From Thermoactinomycetaceae bacterium (GTDB taxonomy: Bacteria > Bacillota > Bacilli > Thermoactinomycetales > Thermoactinomycetaceae), in assembly GCA_025449975.1 (NCBI GenBank), contig JANWIG010000020.1:1-63965 (forward strand): DNA of 63,965 nt, in the 5' to 3' direction. Numbering within the stretch: the stretch's first letter is position 1; each line of letters starts with the position of its first letter. The notes beneath the pieces are model-generated. The model did no database searches. It saw nothing but the letters and a program-made list of their open reading frames with translations, and was not told the origin of the DNA. Positions 42,290 through 50,832 of this stretch are shown here, one piece after another. The translations under genes and the position numbers were made by a program.

Positions 42290-43507
42290 GTGCAATCGCT
42301 TGAGATTGGAAGTCCTGCCTATCGGCGGATCTCTTTTTGTATGCTCTTAGGGAGCATGTCTACGTTTGCCCTTTTGTATTATCCGCAGACACTGATCCAT
42401 ATCTTTGCCGAGCAGTTTCATCTTTCGCCAGCTACAGCTGGTTTAACGATTTCGGCTGCGACGCTTACTCTCGCCGCAGGATTGATGTTTACTACTCTTT
42501 TCTCCAATGCATGGGGACGCAAAAAGATGATGAGCGTCTCATTAATTTTCGCTTCCTTTTTCGGAATCTTATCTGCCTATAGTCCCAATTTTGAAACGAT
42601 GATTTTCTTTCGGATGCTTCAAGGGTTTGTTCTCAGTGGATTTACAGCTGTTGCGATTACCTATTTAAGTGAAGAGGTTACCCCGAAGCATCTCGGACGG
42701 ATGATGGGGATTTATGTAAGTGGTTCGGCAGTGGGAGCGTTTGTTGGCAGAGTGATTGTCAGTAGTTTGACGGATTTTTATTCATGGCATGTTGCCATTT
42801 TTGTGCTTGGGTTATTTAGTTTACTGTGTAGCATGCTATTCTCTTTTTTCTTGCCTGAATCGAGAAACTTTAGCAAAGGGAAGCTTTCACTGGGAAGCTG
42901 GTTTGCTGGGATGGTAAGAGGGTTTAAAAACAAAAATCTCCTTTATATTTATGGGATGGGATTTATTTTACTTGGCGCTTATGTTGCGTTGTTTAATTAT
43001 ATTGGCTTTCCTTTATCTAGGCCACCTTATCAATTAAGCCAAACCGAAATTGGCTTTTTATTTATTTTTCAATTGGCGGGGTCATGGAGTCCTTATTTTT
43101 TTGGGACCCTTACCGAAAAATATTCACGTTCACGGCTGATGATCTGTACGATCAGCATGTCTTTGCTTGGTGCATGCATGACGCTATCCAGTCATCTGTT
43201 TATTCTTATCATTGGTCTCATTCTGTTTGCTTCGGGCTTTCTTGCTGGTCATAGTATCGCCAGTGGGTGGGTTGGGATGACTGCAGATCATCGAACCAAG
43301 CTGTATGCGTCTTCCTTGTATTTATTGTTCTATTATATCGGTTCGAGTCTGATCGGATGGTTAGGAGGTCTATTTTTGAGTTATTTCGGATGGAGTGGCG
43401 TCATTTGGATGATCTGTGGACTTCTGATCATCACAGGTTTCTTTGCAATCCGCTTATCTCGCGCGCATCGGGTTGCGCAAGTAAAAGTCATTGATATAGG
43501 GAATTAA
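42290..43507 (+). CDS. MFS transporter, YnfM-like
   Basis: 405 residues with 12 predicted membrane segments. MFS loop motif NAWGRKKMMSVSL between helices 2 and 3, FRMLQGFVLSGFTAVAITYLSEE in helix 4, and the second-half loop TEKYSRSRLMIC. The sequence style resembles YnfM/arabinose-efflux-type permeases. GTG 42290 follows AAAGGAG. The substrate is unknown. Confidence 0.85.
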   Translation: MQSLEIGSPAYRRISFCMLLGSMSTFALLYYPQTLIHIFAEQFHLSPATAGLTISAATLTLAAGLMFTTLFSNAWGRKKMMSVSLIFASFFGILSAYSPNFETMIFFRMLQGFVLSGFTAVAITYLSEEVTPKHLGRMMGIYVSGSAVGAFVGRVIVSSLTDFYSWHVAIFVLGLFSLLCSMLFSFFLPESRNFSKGKLSLGSWFAGMVRGFKNKNLLYIYGMGFILLGAYVALFNYIGFPLSRPPYQLSQTEIGFLFIFQLAGSWSPYFFGTLTEKYSRSRLMICTISMSLLGACMTLSSHLFILIIGLILFASGFLAGHSIASGWVGMTADHRTKLYASSLYLLFYYIGSSLIGWLGGLFLSYFGWSGVIWMICGLLIITGFFAIRLSRAHRVAQVKVIDIGN

Positions 43508-43535
43508 TAAGATAAGGAAATTTTTAATGAGAAAA

Positions 43536-43620
43536 GTTATCATTATCATATTGACGTATCATTATTTCATGCTATAATAACCATTAGATCTGATTGATAA
43601 TGAATTTCATTATTGTCAAT
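43536..43620 (+). promoter_or_regulatory. Fur-controlled promoter of the yclNOPQ operon
   Basis: -35 TTGACG (43551-43556) and -10 TATAAT (43573-43578), 16 bases apart. A Fur box GATAATGAATTTCATTATT lies at 43597-43615, just after the expected start of transcription, and a partial one (GTTATCATTATCATA) at 43536-43550 upstream of the -35. Confidence 0.82.
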
Positions 43621-43668
43621 TAGATTGCTTTTATCAATTGTACTTATTTTTTACTAAGGGAAATTGTC

Positions 43669-44622
43669 ATGAAAAAACGTTATTTGGTTCTAGCCTTAGT
43701 CGTCTTTGCATTCATCTCGCTTTTTCTCGGAGCAAAAGAGATATCACCATGGGGTCTGTTTCAGGCAAAAGATGATGAACTCATGATTTTCTTTACAAGC
43801 AGATTGCCACGATTGATCAGTATCATTATTGCTGGTGTCAGTATGAGTATTTGTGGCTTAATTATGCAGCAACTTAGCCGAAACAAGTTTGTGTCCCCTA
43901 CGACCGCAGGAACCTTGGATGCTGCAAAGCTGGGAATATTGGTCTCTTTACTTGTCTTTGCATCAGCCAGTCCGATCGAAAAAATGCTGGTCGCGTTCTT
44001 CTTTGCACTAGCGGGGACGTTTCTGTTTATGAAGATACTGGATCGCGTTCAGCTAAAAGATCCGATCTTTATTCCGCTCGTGGGTTTGATGTTTGGCAAT
44101 ATCATTAGCTCGATTTCGACCTTTTTCGCTTATCAGAATGACTTAATTCAAAATATCTCTTCATGGCTCATGGGAGATTTTTCGACGATTATGTCAGGAC
44201 GATATGAGCTAATGTATGTAACAGTTCCCATGATGGTCGTTGCTTATCTGTATGCGAATCAATTTACGATTGCAGGAATGGGCGAGGAGTTTGCCAAAAA
44301 TCTAGGGCTTCGTTATGAACATGTTCTTTACATCGGTCTAGGTATTGTTGCACTGGTCACAGCTTCTGTCGTTTTAACAGTAGGGACGATTCCTTTCTTA
44401 GGGCTGATCATCCCCAATATCGTCTCGATTTATCAAGGGGATCATCTAAAGAAAAGCCTTTCTCATACAGCACTACTGGGAGCGGTCTTTGTCTTATTTT
44501 GCGACATACTTGGACGGATCGTCATTTATCCCTACGAGATCCCGATCAATTTGACCGTTGGGATCATTGGAAGTGGAATCTTTATTTACTTGCTGATGAG
44601 GAGAAAGGATTATGCATCTTAA
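43669..44622 (+). CDS. yclN: Iron-siderophore ABC transporter permease, YclN-like
   Basis: 317-residue FecCD-type permease with about nine membrane segments. RLPRLISIIIAGVSMSICG at the first permease helix and the coupling region GMGEEFAKNLGLRYE, followed by GTIPFLGLIIPNI. In B. subtilis YclN pairs with YclO for petrobactin import. First gene of a four-gene Fur-controlled operon; overlaps the next gene by 11 bases. Confidence 0.92.
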   Translation: MKKRYLVLALVVFAFISLFLGAKEISPWGLFQAKDDELMIFFTSRLPRLISIIIAGVSMSICGLIMQQLSRNKFVSPTTAGTLDAAKLGILVSLLVFASASPIEKMLVAFFFALAGTFLFMKILDRVQLKDPIFIPLVGLMFGNIISSISTFFAYQNDLIQNISSWLMGDFSTIMSGRYELMYVTVPMMVVAYLYANQFTIAGMGEEFAKNLGLRYEHVLYIGLGIVALVTASVVLTVGTIPFLGLIIPNIVSIYQGDHLKKSLSHTALLGAVFVLFCDILGRIVIYPYEIPINLTVGIIGSGIFIYLLMRRKDYAS

Positions 44623-45562
44623 AGCAAAAACAGGATTGCTTACTGCGATTGCCCTTGGATTTGTCGCTCTATATGTCTTCTATGATCTCGTTGGGGAGAT
44701 TGGCGGTTATATCTTTGAGAGAAGAGTAGAAAAAGTGATCGCAATGATCGTAGTAGGTGGAGCAATCGCTTTTTCAACCATTCTCTTTCAGACGATCACA
44801 AACAACCGCATTTTAACACCAAGTATTATTGGGCTGGACTCCCTGTACCTACTGATTCAAACGATTATTATCTTTCTGTTTGGCTCTTCGACGCTGACCA
44901 TGATGAACAGTCATTATCACTTTCTTATGACTGTGGGACTGATGATCCTATTTGCGGGGATCCTATACAAAGTGATGTTTAAACGTGAGGAGCACAACAT
45001 CTATTTCCTTCTGTTGATGGGGATCATTTTGGGGACGTTGTTCCAGAGTATGTCCTCTTTTATGCAGGTGATGATTGATCCCAATGAGTTTCAGATTGCG
45101 CAAGACCAGATGTTTGCCAGTTTTAACCGCATCAATACCGATCTGTTGTGGATTAGCGTTGCGTTGATTTCACTCGTAAGTCTCTATTATCTTAAATTTC
45201 ATAAGTACCTCGATGTACTCGCCTTAGGACGAGAACATGCGATCAATTTAGGCGTAGAGTATGACAAAATCGTCAAGCATTTGCTGATCATTATCGCTGT
45301 ACTAATCTCTGTATCCACTGCATTGGTTGGACCGATCACTTTCTTGGGGTTAATCGTTGTCAATATCATCTATGAATATTTTAAAACGTATCGACATCTC
45401 TACCTGATTTTTGGATCGATCTTTGTTAGTGTCATTACCTTGATCGGTGGACAGTTTTTGGTCGAACGAATCTTTAACTTTTCGACACCCCTTAGTGTGA
45501 TTATTAACTTTTTTGGTGGTCTCTACTTTATCTATCTCTTAATAAAGGAGCATAAAGCATGA
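44612..45562 (+). CDS. yclO: Iron-siderophore ABC transporter permease, YclO-like
   Basis: 316 residues, second FecCD-type permease. VIAMIVVGGAIAFSTILFQ, then the coupling helix LGREHAINLGVEYDK and GPITFLGLIVVNI. It is expected to form the membrane channel together with YclN. Its ATG lies inside the end of yclN, and its end overlaps the ATPase gene by 4 bases, so the operon is translationally coupled throughout. Confidence 0.92.
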   Translation: MHLKAKTGLLTAIALGFVALYVFYDLVGEIGGYIFERRVEKVIAMIVVGGAIAFSTILFQTITNNRILTPSIIGLDSLYLLIQTIIIFLFGSSTLTMMNSHYHFLMTVGLMILFAGILYKVMFKREEHNIYFLLLMGIILGTLFQSMSSFMQVMIDPNEFQIAQDQMFASFNRINTDLLWISVALISLVSLYYLKFHKYLDVLALGREHAINLGVEYDKIVKHLLIIIAVLISVSTALVGPITFLGLIVVNIIYEYFKTYRHLYLIFGSIFVSVITLIGGQFLVERIFNFSTPLSVIINFFGGLYFIYLLIKEHKA

Positions 45563-46317
45563 TTGAGGTTTGTAATGTCTCAAAGCAATATAGTAACAAA
45601 GCGGTTGTTAAGGATGTATCGCTGAAAATTCAAAAGGGAAAGATCACTTCATTTATCGGACCAAATGGTGCTGGGAAAAGTACATTGCTTACGATGATCA
45701 GTCGGCTTACGTCCATGAGTTCGGGGCAAATCTACATAGACGGTCAGGACATTACCCAAGCGGACAATACCGAACTAGCGAAAAAAATTTCTATTCTCAA
45801 ACAATCGAACCACCTAAATATTCGTTTGACGATTCGTGAGTTGGTTTCGTTTGGACGCTTTCCATATTCGAAAGGTCGATTAACGGACGAAGATCAACGA
45901 TTTATCGATCAGGCGATTCAGTATATGGAGCTTGAAGAGATCCAGTATAAATACATTGATCAACTCAGTGGCGGTCAACAGCAACGGGCTTTTATCGCAA
46001 TGGTTATCGCTCAGAATACCGACTATATTTTATTGGATGAGCCCTTAAATAATCTGGATATGAAACACTCTGTGCAGATTATGAAGGTCCTGCGCAGGCT
46101 CGTAGATGAACTAGGAAAAACCGTGATTATCGTGATCCACGATATTAACTTTGCTTCATGCTATTCGGATTATATCGTCGCGTTGAAAGACGGTAGAGTG
46201 ATTCACGAAGGACCGACACAGCAAATCATTGATTCTACTGTGTTAGAAGAAATCTATGATATGAATATGTCTATCCAAAATATTGATGAAAAGCAGATTT
46301 GTATCTACTATGTGTAA
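45559..46317 (+). CDS. yclP: Iron-siderophore ABC transporter ATPase, YclP-like
   Basis: 252 residues. Walker A GPNGAGKST, Q-loop ILKQSN, signature LSGGQQQRA, Walker B YILLDEPLNNLD and switch His in VIHDIN are all complete. Powers siderophore import through YclN/YclO. Its position and overlap define it as the third gene of the operon. Confidence 0.93.
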   Translation: MIEVCNVSKQYSNKAVVKDVSLKIQKGKITSFIGPNGAGKSTLLTMISRLTSMSSGQIYIDGQDITQADNTELAKKISILKQSNHLNIRLTIRELVSFGRFPYSKGRLTDEDQRFIDQAIQYMELEEIQYKYIDQLSGGQQQRAFIAMVIAQNTDYILLDEPLNNLDMKHSVQIMKVLRRLVDELGKTVIIVIHDINFASCYSDYIVALKDGRVIHEGPTQQIIDSTVLEEIYDMNMSIQNIDEKQICIYYV

Positions 46318-46350
46318 TACACAAAAACACTGAATGATAGGTGATATACG

Positions 46351-47289
46351 ATGAAGAAGGCAATCATCTTATTTTTAATCTCTATTTTATCTGTTTTTGC
46401 GGTAGCTTGTGGAGGAAGCTCCAATGAAGCGGCAAACACCGAAACAAACGAAGAAAAAATCACGATTACCCATGAACTAGGAAAAACGACAGTAGCGAAA
46501 AATCCAAAAAAAGTAATTGTCTTTGATTTTGGTTCACTGGAAACATTGGATCGACTCGGTGTAGAGATCACTGGTTTGCCCAAACTAAATCTCCCAGCTC
46601 ATTTAGCGAAATTCAAAGATGCCAAGTATGGAGATATGGGTAGTTTGGTCGAGCCTAACTTAGAAAAAATCAGCCAAGCTCAACCTGATTTGATTATTAT
46701 TTCCACTAGACAATCGCAATTGTACAAAGAACTGGAGAAAATCGCTCCAACGCTATATATGGCAATAGATACGAACAACTATATGGAGTCCTTTAAAAAT
46801 AACGTTACAAAACTTGCAGAAATCTTTGACAAAAAAGCAGAAGTTACCAGAGAACTAGCAAAAATTGATTCTGCTGTGAACGCCTTACAGAAAAAAGTAG
46901 CTGCTAGCAATAAAAATGCTTTGATCGTTTTGACCAATGAAGGAAAAGTAAGTGCATATGGTCCGAAATCGCGCTTTGGTCTGATTCATGATGTCTTTGG
47001 AGTGCCAGCAGTGGATCCAAATATTCAAGCGTCCACGCATGGTCAAAGTATCACTTTTGAATACATTGTAGAGAAGAATCCAGACTACTTGTTTGTCGTA
47101 GATCGCAGTGCCGTAGTTGGTGGTAAAGCTTCTGCCAAACAAACCGTGGAAAATGACTTAGTGAAAAATACGAATGCCTATAAAGAGGGGAACATCATCT
47201 ATCTCGATCCAAACTATTGGTATCTATCTGGCGGTGGGTTAACCTCTGTTGAAAAAATGATTCAAGAAGTCAACAACGGAATAAAGTAA
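46351..47289 (+). CDS. yclQ: Siderophore-binding lipoprotein, YclQ-like (petrobactin)
   Basis: 312 residues. Lipoprotein signal MKKAIILFLISILSVFAVAC with Cys20. Periplasmic-binding-protein fold with VIVFDFGSLETLDRLGV, QPDLIIISTRQSQ and the end GGGLTSVEKMI typical of YclQ/FatB-type proteins binding petrobactin and related ferric complexes. Gene follows yclP by 33 bases with a GGTGA ribosome site; a strong terminator follows at once. The exact ligand remains inferred. Confidence 0.9.
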   Translation: MKKAIILFLISILSVFAVACGGSSNEAANTETNEEKITITHELGKTTVAKNPKKVIVFDFGSLETLDRLGVEITGLPKLNLPAHLAKFKDAKYGDMGSLVEPNLEKISQAQPDLIIISTRQSQLYKELEKIAPTLYMAIDTNNYMESFKNNVTKLAEIFDKKAEVTRELAKIDSAVNALQKKVAASNKNALIVLTNEGKVSAYGPKSRFGLIHDVFGVPAVDPNIQASTHGQSITFEYIVEKNPDYLFVVDRSAVVGGKASAKQTVENDLVKNTNAYKEGNIIYLDPNYWYLSGGGLTSVEKMIQEVNNGIK

Positions 47290-47338
47290 ACAAAAAGAGG
47301 ATGGCTCGAAAGATGAAGAGCCACCCTCTTTTTGTTTA
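47288..47338 (+). terminator. Terminator of the yclNOPQ operon
   Basis: AAACAAAAAGAGG-A-TGGCTC pairs with GAGCCACCCTCTTTTTGTTT; it begins in the stop codon region. Confidence 0.9.
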
Positions 47339-47347
47339 TAGTGGAAA

Positions 47348-47377
47348 TTCCCTATCACCTTTTGAGATGATAGGGAA
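47348..47377. other. Inverted repeat downstream of paaX
   Basis: TTCCCTATCA and TGATAGGGAA, perfect 10-base arms with a 10-base loop, between the ends of yclQ and paaX. No T-run on the minus strand. Confidence 0.45.
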
Positions 47378-47495
47378 CAAATGCGTGAAGGGGGTTTTTT
47401 CCCCATGTTAAGTTTTCACCAAACGTGCTTTCCGAGTAGCGGTTATCGCCAAAAAACAGTATTTCTCAAATAGATGGTAAAGAAGCACGGAAAGG

Positions 47496-48338
47496 TTAAT
47501 TTTTGCCAGCTCGTGAGCTAGGAGCGGGTACGTAAGCCTTTTCAAAAAAGCGGATAGCACCAGGATGGAGATATTGATAGTAATCTTGAAAAAGCTGGTC
47601 TGCCTCCGAACCTAGCCAGATCTCTGGCAATAATTCTTTCGGTAGATCCGGATCGATAAATAAAAACTTTCGGTATTCATGAACAAGCTCGGTTTTTTCA
47701 ATGAAACAAAAGCTCTCCTCAATGGCTTCCCCTTTTTTCACTTTTTCCAGTGTCTTCTCGTACCTAGGACGGTAGGCTTCAATAAATGCGCGATAGGCTT
47801 CGTTGATTTCGTCCAAGTTCCAACATTTCTTTACCAAATCTTTCGGATCGCTACCGCTGAAATGTTTCGCGATAAATACTTCTACATAGGGACCGATTTC
47901 AAGTGAATCGACCACTTGTTGTAATCGTTCGGTTAGGTCATTGGGTGAAATCCAAGTGCTGTTTGAGAGCATGCCAAATCCTAGGTAACTTAGCTCTTTA
48001 CGAAATTGATCACGCAAAGCCCGTCTCCGTTCAGGAACGTTATAACTGACGATGCACCAGTGTTGATTCCATGGTCCAGGTTCTATCTTATAAATTCTTT
48101 CAGCTGCTTCATCTAAATGTTTTTTCCCATACTCGGACAGTGAGTAGTAGCTTCGATTACCCACTTTTTTCGAAACCAACCAATTTTGTTTAGATAGACG
48201 TGAGAGAGCTGCCCGTACAGCTTGCTCGCTAATTCCAAATTCTTTAAGAAGCTTGGCTAAACTCCCTACCCAGATTTCGGAGCCATAATGTCTTACGTAC
48301 TCTCCATATATCGTAAATAAAATGGATCGCGGCTTCAA
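47496..48338 (-). CDS. paaX: PaaX family transcriptional repressor
   Basis: 280 residues. N-terminal winged helix RSILFTIYGEYVRHYGSEIWVG and ISEQAVRAALSRLSKQNWL, central PaaX domain PWNQHWCIVSYNVPERRRA, and C-terminal domain with WLGSEADQLFQDYYQYL. PaaX represses phenylacetate genes until phenylacetyl-CoA binds. The TTG at 48338 follows GAAGGAG; an in-frame ATG at 48380 lacks a site. Divergent from the paa operon, with shared palindromes in between and at two further promoters. Confidence 0.92.
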   Translation of the reverse strand: MKPRSILFTIYGEYVRHYGSEIWVGSLAKLLKEFGISEQAVRAALSRLSKQNWLVSKKVGNRSYYSLSEYGKKHLDEAAERIYKIEPGPWNQHWCIVSYNVPERRRALRDQFRKELSYLGFGMLSNSTWISPNDLTERLQQVVDSLEIGPYVEVFIAKHFSGSDPKDLVKKCWNLDEINEAYRAFIEAYRPRYEKTLEKVKKGEAIEESFCFIEKTELVHEYRKFLFIDPDLPKELLPEIWLGSEADQLFQDYYQYLHPGAIRFFEKAYVPAPSSRAGKN

Positions 48339-48626
48339 ACTGTACACTCCTTCAAGATATTTCAGTAATTTGATCGTCATATGATGTCATTTCCCCACGA
48401 TGTTATGAGCGTTATTTTTTAGGACCGATCTTTCTAGTAAAAAGTGGATGAGATCCCGTCGACGGTTTATAGCAAGAATACCGTATTTTTGTTATTAGGT
48501 AAATATCAAGTGTTACGAAATAGGATATAATAAATAAATACGCCATGCTAAGAATTATAAATTCTGCCTCTGCAATTTCTATTGAATTATACAATAATTT
48601 CAAAGGCGTTAAAGGTAAAATCTTTC

Positions 48627-48710
48627 TTGACAAAGGTCGAGTACTGTTAATATACTAACAGTATACTTAATTATAAAATGTCGTTTTATAAACGTTATAT
48701 AAAATAACGT
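48627..48710 (+). promoter_or_regulatory. Promoter and operators of the first paa operon
   Basis: -35 TTGACA (48627-48632) and -10 TATACT (48651-48656), 18 bases apart. Dyad TACTGTTA-N6-TAACAGTA (48642-48663) covers the -10. Downstream are TCGTT-TTATA-AACGT (48681-48695), matching the sites at 58239 and 63313, and ACGTTAT-ATAAA-ATAACGT (48692-48710). Confidence 0.75.
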
Positions 48711-48751
48711 CACAATGAACAAGAATATTTTATTTTTAGGAGGAATATTGA

Positions 48752-49051
48752 ATGGTCAAATTAATAGCCATTTATCGCAAACCTGAGAATATAGAGGAAT
48801 TTGACAAACACTATTTTGAAGTCCATGCCCCTTTGGCAGAAAAAGTTCCAGGTCTTGTGAAATTAGAAGTAAACAAGGTGTATGGGAGTCCAGCTGGCGA
48901 AAGCAATCTACATCTGATTGCTGAAATGGTATTTGAGAGCAAAGAAGCTTTGGCAACTGCAATGAAAACACCAGAAATGAGAGCTGCTGGTAAAGACTTG
49001 ATGGGATTTGCTGGTAAGCTAGTATCCATGCACTTTGTTGAAGTAGTATAG
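48752..49051 (+). CDS. EthD family protein
   Basis: 99 residues, ferredoxin-like dimeric alpha/beta barrel of the EthD family: KLIAIYRKPENIEEFDKHYF with EVHAPLAEKVPGLVK and a closing strand GKLVSMHFVEVV. Such proteins occur in aromatic-degradation clusters with unproven roles. First gene of the paa operon, behind TTAGGAGG and the palindromic operators. Twelve bases precede the next gene. Confidence 0.85.
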   Translation: MVKLIAIYRKPENIEEFDKHYFEVHAPLAEKVPGLVKLEVNKVYGSPAGESNLHLIAEMVFESKEALATAMKTPEMRAAGKDLMGFAGKLVSMHFVEVV

Positions 49052-49062
49052 GAGGTTGACCG

Positions 49063-49515
49063 TTGAAAAAGTTCCCATTAGACAAAGAAATTTATCAACA
49101 GTATTACGACGAAATTGTAGAAAAGTTAGAAAAAGATCCCTTTGCTAAATTTCTAGGTATTCGCTTAATCGAGGTTGGAGAAGGGACAGCAACAGCAGAA
49201 CTAAAGGTAACCCAAGATATGCTCAATGCGCATACAACCACTCACGGAGCTGTTATTTTTGCTTTAGCTGATGTGGTCTTTGCTGCTGCCTGTAATTCCT
49301 ATGGAAGAACAGCAGTTGCTTTATCGATGAATATCGGCTTTTTAGCTGCTAGTATCGAAGGGGATCTGCTACGAGCTACAGCAAAGGAAGAAAAAAAGAA
49401 CAACCGAACTTCGTGGTACCGCATTACAGTCGAAAATGAACGTGAGGTTGTAGCAATCTTAGATGCCCTCGCTTACCGGAAAAAAGATTATTTTATCCCG
49501 CTCCGAGGTGAATAA
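49063..49515 (+). CDS. paaI: PaaI-type hotdog thioesterase
   Basis: 150 residues. Hotdog fold with the PaaI signature NAHTTTHGAVIFALADVVFA; the Asp/Asn in this helix activates water. PaaI hydrolyses hydroxylated phenylacetyl-CoA side products and so rescues trapped CoA. The TTG start at 49063 follows AGGAGG. A second hotdog gene follows after 2 bases. Confidence 0.88.
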   Translation: MKKFPLDKEIYQQYYDEIVEKLEKDPFAKFLGIRLIEVGEGTATAELKVTQDMLNAHTTTHGAVIFALADVVFAAACNSYGRTAVALSMNIGFLAASIEGDLLRATAKEEKKNNRTSWYRITVENEREVVAILDALAYRKKDYFIPLRGE

Positions 49516-49517
49516 AC

Positions 49518-49961
49518 GTGTCAGCGATCAATCATTTTAATCGTTATCTCGGAATCGAGATTGTTCATTTGGATTCTGATCGCTGCGAAGCGATCCTTCC
49601 GATTCGTAAAGAGCTATGTAATAGCTTAGAGGGTGTGGTTCATGGGGGAGTTACGAGCTCACTGGCAGATGTTGTGATGGGACATGCTGCTGACCCACCG
49701 ATTAACGGCGTACAGCAGTGCGTGACAGTAGAGAACAAGGTCAACTATCTCAGACCAGCCAAAGGAAAATTTCTACGTGCTGAGTCCAAAGTCATCAAAA
49801 GAGGGAAAAAGATTGTGGTGATGGAAGCCACTGTTTATACAGATGATGGGACAGTGGTTGCTCTGGCAACAGGGACCTATGCTCGGGTAAATGCTAGGCA
49901 GTTTATAGAGAAAAAGGATCCGGATGAAAATCCGGTCGATGCCAGCCAGTCGGCTGACTAA
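49518..49961 (+). CDS. PaaI-like hotdog thioesterase (second copy)
   Basis: 147 residues. EGVVHGGVTSSLADVVMGHAA is the hotdog active-site helix; NKVNYLRPAKG and the strand KIVVMEATVYTDDGTVVALATGTYA complete the fold. The C-terminus is an acidic tail. It is distinct from the preceding PaaI and may handle other ring or chain CoA thioesters. The GTG at 49518 has GAGGTG before it. Confidence 0.85.
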   Translation: MSAINHFNRYLGIEIVHLDSDRCEAILPIRKELCNSLEGVVHGGVTSSLADVVMGHAADPPINGVQQCVTVENKVNYLRPAKGKFLRAESKVIKRGKKIVVMEATVYTDDGTVVALATGTYARVNARQFIEKKDPDENPVDASQSAD

Positions 49962-49991
49962 AGAAATCTTAGCACTGAAAGGAGCAAGGGC

Positions 49992-50777
49992 ATGGGCCAA
50001 GAACCAGTTTTGTTGGAACAAAAAGGACAAATTGCCTTTATTAAACTCAATCGCCCCGAGGCACGAAACGCATTTAATTATGATGCACTGTGCCGTTTAG
50101 GTGAAATCATCGATCAAATTCATATCAATACAAAAGAGATTCGCACAGTGATTGTCACGGGGAATGGTTCGGTATTTTGCGCAGGAGCCGATTTGAAAGA
50201 GCGTCGGACATTAAATGAGCAACAAGTCCGTCGCAATGTCAAGAAGATCCGTGATGTCTTTACGGCATTAGAAAGGCTTCCCCAACCAACCATCGCCGCC
50301 ATCAACGGGTATGCTTTTGGCGGTGGATTTGAGCTGGCGTTAGCGTGTGATTTTCGTTTTGCGGTCAAAGATACGCTGATGGGTCTTACGGAAGTGAGCT
50401 TAGGTATTATTCCAGGTGCAGGTGGAACCCAACGGCTCGCCCGACTGATCGGTCCGTCCAAAGCCAAAGAGCTAATTTTAACCGCTCGAAAAATTTCGAG
50501 TGAGACTGCGCTGGAAATTGGTTTCCTAACTGGAATCGCTGAGAATCAAGAACAGCTTCTTAAAATGTCTGAAGCACTGGCCAATGAGATCCTCCAAAAT
50601 GCACCGCTTGCCGTCTATCAGGCAAAATACGCGATTGATCGCGGCATGAGCGTCGATTTGCAAACCGGTTTGGATATTGAGTCAAAAGCTTATGAAGTCA
50701 TTATTCCAACCAAAGATCGTGTTGAAGCTTTAAAAGCATTTCAGGAGAAACGTAAACCGCGTTTTATCGGTGAATAA
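49992..50777 (+). CDS. Enoyl-CoA hydratase/isomerase family protein (A)
   Basis: 261 residues. Crotonase fold with CAGADLKER (oxyanion loop), YAFGGGFELALACD and LTEVSLGIIPGAGGTQRLARL; both catalytic Glu positions are kept, so hydratase activity is expected. In the phenylacetate route a hydratase (PaaF) acts on 2,3-dehydroadipyl-CoA. With three crotonases in this operon the division of work is inferred. The start is preceded by AAAGGAG. Confidence 0.88.
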   Translation: MGQEPVLLEQKGQIAFIKLNRPEARNAFNYDALCRLGEIIDQIHINTKEIRTVIVTGNGSVFCAGADLKERRTLNEQQVRRNVKKIRDVFTALERLPQPTIAAINGYAFGGGFELALACDFRFAVKDTLMGLTEVSLGIIPGAGGTQRLARLIGPSKAKELILTARKISSETALEIGFLTGIAENQEQLLKMSEALANEILQNAPLAVYQAKYAIDRGMSVDLQTGLDIESKAYEVIIPTKDRVEALKAFQEKRKPRFIGE

Positions 50778-50832
50778 CCGAAAAACTGAAAGCGTTATTA
50801 AGTTGTATAGATATATGTAAGGGGAGAGGAAT

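Noticed and set aside
48412-48633. Minus-strand 73-codon frame upstream of paaX
   Set aside because: It lies next to the paa promoter, lacks a ribosome site and has low-complexity hydrophobic translation.
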